The notes below the pieces were generated by a model that was given only the letters and a program-made list of their open reading frames with translations, did no database searches and was not told the origin of the DNA. Of a stretch of 41,809 nt of DNA, positions 36,627-41,809 are shown one piece after another. The stretch is taken from positions 1 to 41,809 of the IMG/VR virus record IMGVR_UViG_3300028743_000204; one strand, written 5' to 3'. The stretch comes from a virus. A program made the position numbers and the translations under genes. Within the stretch, counting starts at the first letter, position 1; every line of letters begins with the position of its first letter.

Positions 36627-38641
36627 TGGCCCGCAAAATTGACGGCCTGATCTGCGACAACTTCGCAGGCGGCGGAGGCGCATCCACTGGCATAGAGGCG
36701 GCACTGGGCCGCGCGGTGGACCTCGCAATCAACCACGATGAAGAGGCCATCCGCATGCATGAGGCCAACCACCCGGCCACCATGCACATCCGCAATAACA
36801 TCTGGCAGGTCGATCCCGTCGAGGCCGTGCGCGAGGTGGTTGGCCGCCTGCGCGTTACCGACCCGGGCCGGGTGATCCCCGTCAATCCGCTCACCCGGTT
36901 GCCGTTGGTGTCGCTGGCGTGGTTCTCGCCCGACTGCAAGCATTTCAGCAAGGCCAAGGGCGGCAAGCCGCGCGAGAAGTCTATTCGCGATCTGGCGTGG
37001 GTCGTGGTGCTGTGGGCCGAGCGCGTGCGCCCCGATGTGATCCTGCTGGAGAACGTCGAGGAGTTCCAGACCTGGGGCCCGCTCTGCGATCAGGGCTTCC
37101 CGATCAAGGATCGCGCCGGCGAGACATTCCGCAAGTGGTGCGCCCAGCTGCGCAAGCTTGGCTACAAGGTCGAGTTCAAGGAAATGCGCGCCTGCGACTA
37201 TGGCGCGCCCACGATCCGCAAGCGCTTCTTCATGGTGGCGCGCTGCGATGGCAAGCCCATCGTGTGGCCCGAGCCCACGCATGGAAAGCCCAGCTCACCT
37301 GAGGTGCTGGCGGCCAAACGCCTGCCGTGGCGCACTGCCGCTGAGATCATCGATTGGTCGATCCCGTGCCCGTCGATCTTCGAGCGCAAAAAGCCGCTGG
37401 CTGAGAAGACCTTACGCCGCATCGCCCATGGCATCATGAAGTTCGTTGTCAACAATCCGACGCCGTTCATCGCGCCCGGTGCGGCCCCGTTCTTTGCTCG
37501 CACAGCGCATGGCGACGTGGACAAAAAGGGCAAGCGACGCGGCCAGCCGTGCCACGGGCCCGAGGAGCCTTTCCCCACCGTTACCCAGAGCAGCGATAGC
37601 GCGCTGATCGTCCCCCACATCACCAAATTCCGCTCTGGTGCGATCGGCCATGGCGTGGACGAGCCGATGCACACCGTTACCGCGAACAGCTATGTGAAGC
37701 GCCCCGGCGGCGCGGCACCGCTCGGCGTGGTGGAGGCGACGGTGCGGCGCGCTTATTTCCATTGCGCGGCCTGCGGAGAGGAAAACGGCGGAACCCGGTG
37801 GCCGACCTGCGAATGGTGCGGGCATGAGCATGGCACCACCGCCGCCTTCGTCAGCTATGCCCAGCAGGGCGGCGCGAACCGTTCCGCCGAAGATCCGCAC
37901 CATACCATCTGCGCCAACAACAAGGATCAGAACCAGGTCGTCACGGCCTTCCTGACTGCCTATTACGGTGAAAAGCAGGACGGGAAAGTACGCAGCGCCA
38001 ATCCTGCTGACGAACCTCTCCGCGCGCAGACCACCGAAAACCGATTCGGCGTTGTCGTTGCCCATATCGAGCAAGCCAATGGCGGCCCGAACAACGATAA
38101 CCTCGCCGGTCGCCCCGCCGATGCGCCGCTGTCCACCGTAGCCACGGCGGGAAGTCAGCAGCGCCTTGTCACCAGCAACCTGATCAAGCTACGCGGCACC
38201 AGCGATGCCCACATCGCCAGCAGCGCCAGCGCCGTCAATGAGCCTATCGACACGATCAGCGCGCAAGGTACCCACATGGGCGAGGTTCGCGCCTTCCTGA
38301 TCAAGTATTATGGCAACGAGCAGGACGGCCACATCCTCGACAATCCGCTGGGCTCGGTGACGGTGCAGGATCGCTTTGGCCTGGTCACCGTCACGATCGC
38401 GGGCGAGGAATATGTGATCATCGACATCGGCATGAGGATGCTTACCCCGCGCGAACTGTTCAACGCGCAGGGCCTCCCGCCCACCTACCAGATCGAGACG
38501 GACGCCCATGGCATCCCGATCACCAAGACGGCGCAGGTGGCCAAGTGTGGCAACAGCGTGTGCCCTGACATGGCCGAGGCTCTGGCGGGCGCACAGTTCC
38601 CCGAGGCTGTGGCGCTGGGTGAGGGGAGAGCTGCCGCATGA
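36626..38641 (+). CDS. C5-cytosine DNA methyltransferase
   Basis: 671 residues. Motif I is D-N-F-A-G-G-G-G-A-S (11-20). The catalytic loop is S-P-D-C-K-H-F-S with Cys104 (a variant of P-C-Q). Motif VI is E-N-V-E-E-F (142-147), motif VIII is R-K-R-F-F-M-V-A-R, and motif X is C-G-N-S-V-C-P near the C-terminus. Between VIII and X lies a long target-recognition region with seven copies of an E/D-x-P-x-x-T-V/I-T-A-like motif and an inserted C-x2-C...C-x2-C zinc ribbon. It should methylate phage DNA against host restriction; target unknown. No partner nuclease is seen, so it is a solitary enzyme. Confidence 0.92.
   Translation: MARKIDGLICDNFAGGGGASTGIEAALGRAVDLAINHDEEAIRMHEANHPATMHIRNNIWQVDPVEAVREVVGRLRVTDPGRVIPVNPLTRLPLVSLAWFSPDCKHFSKAKGGKPREKSIRDLAWVVVLWAERVRPDVILLENVEEFQTWGPLCDQGFPIKDRAGETFRKWCAQLRKLGYKVEFKEMRACDYGAPTIRKRFFMVARCDGKPIVWPEPTHGKPSSPEVLAAKRLPWRTAAEIIDWSIPCPSIFERKKPLAEKTLRRIAHGIMKFVVNNPTPFIAPGAAPFFARTAHGDVDKKGKRRGQPCHGPEEPFPTVTQSSDSALIVPHITKFRSGAIGHGVDEPMHTVTANSYVKRPGGAAPLGVVEATVRRAYFHCAACGEENGGTRWPTCEWCGHEHGTTAAFVSYAQQGGANRSAEDPHHTICANNKDQNQVVTAFLTAYYGEKQDGKVRSANPADEPLRAQTTENRFGVVVAHIEQANGGPNNDNLAGRPADAPLSTVATAGSQQRLVTSNLIKLRGTSDAHIASSASAVNEPIDTISAQGTHMGEVRAFLIKYYGNEQDGHILDNPLGSVTVQDRFGLVTVTIAGEEYVIIDIGMRMLTPRELFNAQGLPPTYQIETDAHGIPITKTAQVAKCGNSVCPDMAEALAGAQFPEAVALGEGRAAA
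38533..38640 (+). repeat. Direct repeat, copy 2 (methyltransferase 3' end)
   Basis: Partner of 36405-36512, located at the true 3' end of the intact methyltransferase gene. Confidence 0.85.
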
Positions 38642-38793
38642 AGCCGAGCCTTACTCCCCGCCCGTGCGGCCACACGCTGGAATCGCGCATCCCGTACAGC
38701 GGTCGCGCGCCGTGCCCGGCCTGCCAGATGCAGCACAAACGCGACTATGAGCGCCAGATCTATGATCCGGTGCGGAAAGGAGTGAGGGTATGA
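38638..38793 (+). CDS. Zn-binding microprotein (51 residues)
   Basis: ATG overlaps the methyltransferase stop (ATGA). One Cys-x-His pair (P-C-G-H) and one C-P-A-C pair suggest a single zinc site; the rest is basic. It could assist DNA binding or the methyltransferase. Stop overlaps the next ATG. Confidence 0.7.
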   Translation: MKPSLTPRPCGHTLESRIPYSGRAPCPACQMQHKRDYERQIYDPVRKGVRV

Positions 38794-39551
38794 GCGACAA
38801 ATCTAAAAAGCCAGTTCGCGCCTATGTCGTGCTCGAGAACGACGAACGGAGCGGAGCTATCTACTTCGCCCGCCATGCGATCACGGCGCGCAAGGCGGGC
38901 GCCAATGAGTATGGCGATGGTGAGCTGAGCTATGTGACATGCAACCGCGCGCCATATGCAGACCAGTTTGCTGAGACTGGGATGGTTCCAGCATCCGTGC
39001 TAGTGGAGAATGGCTGGCATTTTGAATGCGGCTCGTGCGGCCACCGCATTGATGACGATCTGCCCAATGCCTGGGAACTTGAGGTGGATGCCAACGCTAC
39101 TCCACGCGAGATGGTCAAGGCGCGCGTCCGCTACAAGCGCTGGGATCCCGACCATGTGGTAGGATATCAGCACACGAGCGTATTTTGCGATGCGCAATGC
39201 GAGGCTGATTACGAGGAGGATCGGCGTCAACGCAAGGCGGCAGAGCTGCGCACGCTTGAGCGATGCAAGCGGGCTGTTTTGCACCGCCTTCCTGATACAG
39301 AGTTTGTCGATCAGCACCGCGTTTATGTCGTGCGCAACAAGCGCGGCCAATACCGGCCTTCGCAAGTGCGCATCGCGTTCGCCTTCCCCGGAATGGATAT
39401 TGCTCCAGCCAATTGGGAGTTCGACACGAGCCAGCGCTGGAGAACGTGCGATAATCACAAGGCGCACTTCACTTGCTGCGCCGGGGATCGGGAGGCATTT
39501 GAGGCTTGGGCGCGGGAACAGAAGCTTGAAAATAAGGGGGTGGCAGCATGA
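38790..39551 (+). CDS. Cys-rich protein, unknown function
   Basis: 253 residues with separated Cys pairs: F-E-C-G-S-C-G-H-R (about 79-87), V-F-C-D-A-Q-C-E (about 131-138), and C-D-N-H...C-C near 221-231. It may bind two zinc ions. Y-V-V-L-E-N-D-E-R-S-G-A-I-Y-F-A at the N-terminus looks like a beta sheet. No family recognised. It is coupled to neighbours by overlaps on both sides. Confidence 0.7.
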   Translation: MSDKSKKPVRAYVVLENDERSGAIYFARHAITARKAGANEYGDGELSYVTCNRAPYADQFAETGMVPASVLVENGWHFECGSCGHRIDDDLPNAWELEVDANATPREMVKARVRYKRWDPDHVVGYQHTSVFCDAQCEADYEEDRRQRKAAELRTLERCKRAVLHRLPDTEFVDQHRVYVVRNKRGQYRPSQVRIAFAFPGMDIAPANWEFDTSQRWRTCDNHKAHFTCCAGDREAFEAWAREQKLENKGVAA

Positions 39552-39922
39552 CGCAGCCCGTCACCATCGGCCCGGCCACGCTCTATCTGGCCGACATGGA
39601 GCCCTATATCCACGCTTGGAACCCCAGCTATCATCCCGTGGGCGATCACCACGATAAGCACCGCTGGATCACATCGGGGACAACGCCCAGCAAGGTCTGG
39701 GGCCATCCCACGGTCAAGCCTTTGGCCGTCATGGGAAAAATCATGAGCAACGTCGCAGGCGAAACCGTCTGCGACCCCTTCATGGGCACGGGATCGACCG
39801 GCGTGGCCGCCTTGCGCGCGGGCAAGCGCTTTTTCGGGATCGAGCAGAACCCCCAGCATTTTGAAACAGCCGTCGAGCGGATCAGCAGCGCCTGGCGCCA
39901 GATCGAAAGCGAAGCAGCATGA
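39548..39922 (+). CDS. Miniature N4/N6-type DNA methyltransferase lacking the catalytic motif
   Basis: 124 residues. N-terminal G-P-A-T-L-Y-L-A-D-M matches the start of beta-class phage methyltransferases. C-terminal H-P-T-V-K-P (53-58), D-P-F-M-G-T-G-S-T-G (76-85, SAM-binding motif I) and F-F-G-I-E match their end. The roughly 100-residue middle with the D/S/N-P-P-Y catalytic motif is absent; N-P-S-Y at 25-28 is the only loose match. Reading frame and overlaps are intact, so it may be a SAM-binding decoy, a subunit, or a decaying gene. Confidence 0.75.
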   Translation: MTQPVTIGPATLYLADMEPYIHAWNPSYHPVGDHHDKHRWITSGTTPSKVWGHPTVKPLAVMGKIMSNVAGETVCDPFMGTGSTGVAALRAGKRFFGIEQNPQHFETAVERISSAWRQIESEAA

Positions 39923-40134
39923 GAGCGGCCAGTAAGCCCCCCAGGGTTACCGATTATGCACGATCGCCAGCAGTGCGAAAGGCGGTCGAAGAAATGCGCA
40001 AACTTGACCTTGATGTGGCCGGGGTAGAGTTTCACCCCGGTGGTGTGATTCGGGTGCTGACGCCCGCCGCCTTCCCAGCAGCCACGCCAAAGGATGAATT
40101 TGAAGCATGGGCACAGAGCGGAAAACTGGATTGA
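39919..40134 (+). CDS. Small protein before integrase
   Basis: 71 residues; ATG overlaps the previous stop, and its end overlaps the integrase start by 28 bp. Mixed alpha/beta (A-V-R-K-A-V-E-E-M-R, then V-E-F-H-P-G-G-V-I-R-V). Excisionases often sit here, but no winged-helix Xis pattern is obvious. Proteins of this type are common just before integrases in phages of this group. Confidence 0.65.
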   Translation: MRAASKPPRVTDYARSPAVRKAVEEMRKLDLDVAGVEFHPGGVIRVLTPAAFPAATPKDEFEAWAQSGKLD

Positions 40135-41246
40135 CCGCTGCTGGCGTCCATATCGTGACGGTGAAGCGGGTTGGTAAACCGATCCGCCATTACATCTATG
40201 CATGGCGCGGCGGCCCGAAGATCCGCGTGGCCGAACAACCGACCAAGCCTAAGTTGACCCGCGAAGACATTGCCGCCATCGCGCAGCAGCAGGCGCATGC
40301 CGATCAGCCCAAGGATACCATCCACGGCCTGTCTACCGCATGGCAGCGCCATCGCGACTGGAAGATGCTGGCGCCCAGCACGCAGAACCTGTGGGGCGGA
40401 TGCCTTGGACATATCGAGGATAAATGGGGCAACATCCCGCTGCGGGTATTCGGTGATCCACGCATGACATCCCGGATCGTTAAATGGCGCGATACCATGG
40501 CCGAGAAAAACGGCCTGCGCACCGCCGATGAGCATATCAAGGTGCTCTCGCAAATGCTCAAGTGGGGCCAACTGCGCGGCATGGTGATGTGCAATCCTGC
40601 CGCGCCCGTGCCGCGCGTGTGGAAAGGCGGAAACCGCGAAGAGATCATCTGGACGCCAGAAGATTGCGCGGCCTTCGATTCCACGCCCAAGATGCCCCAA
40701 TACCTGATTGACCTGCGGCGCCTGGCTGAATTCACGGGCCTGCGGCGTGCTGACCTCTGCGCCCTGCGCTGGGATGAAATCAGCGAAACCCACATCGCGC
40801 GCACCGCTGCGAAAAAATCAGCCGGCCGCCGCCGCCGCACCATCATGCCCATCGTGCCCGGCCTGCGCGATCTGTTGCAGGAGCTGCGCCAGCGCGCGCG
40901 AAAGCCGGGCGTAGAAACCGTCCTGGTAGGCGCCTTTGGGAATGCGCTGGCTCCGGCCACTGCCACTGCCCAGTTCATCAAATATCGCAATCTGGCGAAC
41001 GACAAGGCTGGCATCGTCCACAAGGCTGAGCATGAGGACGAGGAGGAACGCACCAAGCACCTGCATGATCTGCGCGGCACCTTTGCTACGAAACTGATGA
41101 CGCTGCCCGGCGGCAGTCTGACAGATAGCCAGATCGCCACGGTCATGGGGTGGAGCGAGGCTCAAGTGTCCGCTATCCGCAAAAGATATGTTGACGAGGC
41201 GGCCATTGTGGTGGCAATCGGCAAGCGCATCGCGGGGGGCTTGTAA
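40107..41246 (+). CDS. int: Tyrosine-type integrase
   Basis: 379 residues. N-terminal arm-binding and core-binding regions (1-180) precede a catalytic domain with T-G-L-R-R-A-D-L (Arg213), Lys about 236, H-D-L-R-G (His320, Arg323), G-W-S (Trp349) and R-Y-V-D (Tyr361). This is the full R-K-H-R-W-Y set. It integrates and excises the prophage. It ends 49 bp before tRNA-Gly, the likely attachment site. As the last gene of the rightward operon it should be repressed in the lysogen. Confidence 0.93.
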   Translation: MGTERKTGLTAAGVHIVTVKRVGKPIRHYIYAWRGGPKIRVAEQPTKPKLTREDIAAIAQQQAHADQPKDTIHGLSTAWQRHRDWKMLAPSTQNLWGGCLGHIEDKWGNIPLRVFGDPRMTSRIVKWRDTMAEKNGLRTADEHIKVLSQMLKWGQLRGMVMCNPAAPVPRVWKGGNREEIIWTPEDCAAFDSTPKMPQYLIDLRRLAEFTGLRRADLCALRWDEISETHIARTAAKKSAGRRRRTIMPIVPGLRDLLQELRQRARKPGVETVLVGAFGNALAPATATAQFIKYRNLANDKAGIVHKAEHEDEEERTKHLHDLRGTFATKLMTLPGGSLTDSQIATVMGWSEAQVSAIRKRYVDEAAIVVAIGKRIAGGL

Positions 41247-41295
41247 AACGCCCTGTAAAACGATGCTGCCATACAGGTACTAAGTGCTTGTAAAT

Positions 41296-41369
41296 GCGGG
41301 TATAGCTTAGTGGTAAAGCACTAGCCTTCCAAGCTAGCTATGCGGGTTCGATTCCCGCTACCCGCTCCA
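41296..41369 (+). tRNA. tRNA-Gly (anticodon UCC), CCA encoded; probable att site
   Basis: Full cloverleaf. Acceptor GCGGGTA/TACCCGC; D-arm GCTT/AAGC; anticodon stem CTAGC/GCTAG with loop CTTCCAA (anticodon TCC); T-arm GCGGG/CCCGC with loop TTCGATT; discriminator T then CCA (41367-41369). Adjacent to integrase, so very likely the attachment locus. The prophage lies on its 5' side. Confidence 0.96.
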
Positions 41370-41809
41370 TCACCAGCATACATGTTTTCTGGGACTGGCT
41401 TGCCAGAGGCAAGGGAGAGGATGGTCGCAAGGCGACCTGAAACTTCAATGTTTACACCACGTTCGCTGGCCTTGGGAGACAGGACAATCCTGTCGATAAG
41501 CCCGCGAACGACCTTGGCTGTATGGCGCCTTGTTTCCTCATCTTGGGACAGCGCCTGAGCCAATTCTCGAACCTGCCTGCGATATTGATCGGCAATGCCC
41601 GGGTGAATCGCCACAACCGGCATAGCGGCCATATCCCGCAATTCAGCCTCGATCCGGGACTGTTCTGCTTTTGCCTGTGCTAGGGCATCGGTAATCTCCT
41701 TAAATTTTCCAGCACCATCAGCGATGGCGGCTATAAGATTGGCGATCTTGCGGTTCACGTCAAGCTGACGCTGTTCAAGCTTGGGGCGCTGCCGATTATG
41801 CTCCGCCAT
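41321..41809 (-). CDS. Large serine recombinase, C-terminal part (5' end outside window)
   Basis: 162 residues of a large serine recombinase C-terminus. A coiled-coil (E-H-N-R-Q-R-P-K-L to Q-S-R-I-E-A-E-L) is followed by H-P-G-I-A-D-Q-Y-R-R-Q-V-R-E-L and L-I-D-R-I-V-L-S-P, standard in zinc-ribbon-type recombinases. The last 14 residues (A-G-S-G-N-R-T-R-I-A-S-L-E-G) are encoded by the antisense of tRNA-Gly, with the stop inside the anticodon stem. The N-terminus and catalytic domain are beyond the right edge. Belongs to a neighbouring mobile element or host relic. Confidence 0.8.
   Translation of the reverse strand: MAEHNRQRPKLEQRQLDVNRKIANLIAAIADGAGKFKEITDALAQAKAEQSRIEAELRDMAAMPVVAIHPGIADQYRRQVRELAQALSQDEETRRHTAKVVRGLIDRIVLSPKASERGVNIEVSGRLATILSLASGKPVPENMYAGDGAGSGNRTRIASLEG

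Noticed and set aside
41247-41295. TGTAAAACG direct repeat after integrase as attachment core
   Set aside because: The two copies are only a few bases apart and lie outside the tRNA; no second prophage end is available in the window to test it.

Overview
The window is most of a temperate, lambda-like siphophage genome integrated as a prophage next to a tRNA-Gly gene. The host is probably an alphaproteobacterium, most likely of the Sphingomonadales. This rests on high GC, a GapR-type (DUF2312) protein in the replication module, and DUF6362- and DUF6441-like phage proteins that I associate with alphaproteobacterial phages. Genes are tightly packed, and most neighbours overlap at TGATG or ATGA junctions. 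The left end of the prophage is not reached: the window opens exactly at the stop codon of the outer-membrane spanin gene.

Late genes (about 1-24,700) all read leftward. From right to left they are: DUF6362-like protein, terminase small and large subunits, gpW-like joiner, portal, fused prohead protease/major capsid protein, DUF2190 decoration protein, head-tail and tail completion proteins, tail tube with an inserted beta-rich domain, a G/GT tail chaperone pair with a probable -1 frameshift, tape measure, three tail-tip proteins, the large J-like host-specificity protein and a DUF4376 protein. Next come a retropepsin-like aspartic protease and a lysis/accessory cluster: glucosaminidase endolysin, holin-like proteins, several small proteins, an Acb2-type anti-CBASS protein and a two-gene spanin. 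Hairpins recur between these genes.

The early leftward region (about 24,700-33,350) holds a CAGAC-rich repeat tract, a Rha-family protein, a small Zn-ribbon protein, a D5/P4-type helicase, an unusual tandem GapR-domain protein, a DnaG-type primase, a winged-helix protein, a CII-like regulator and a Cro-like protein. It is interrupted at 26,149-28,310 by a moron island. That island has a ribbon-helix-helix gene, an AT-rich membrane-protein gene, a broken second RHH gene and two exported proteins.

The switch (33,350-34,230) carries an S24-family repressor gene flanked by five copies of a 12-bp operator (consensus AGGAWATWWCCT). Three copies lie upstream and two downstream. Each set covers a sigma70-like promoter, so one repressor should silence both the leftward early operon and the rightward operon.

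The rightward operon (34,233-41,246) is mostly end-to-end coupled. It carries small membrane proteins, a protein with a long 12-bp-period Ala/Tyr/Asp repeat, a DUF4326 protein, a broken copy of the end of a C5 methyltransferase gene, the full C5 methyltransferase, a Zn-binding microprotein, a Cys-rich protein, a miniature N4/N6-type methyltransferase lacking its catalytic motif, a small protein and the tyrosine integrase. Beyond it lie tRNA-Gly(UCC) and the 3' end of a large serine recombinase gene, whose last codons run antisense into the tRNA.
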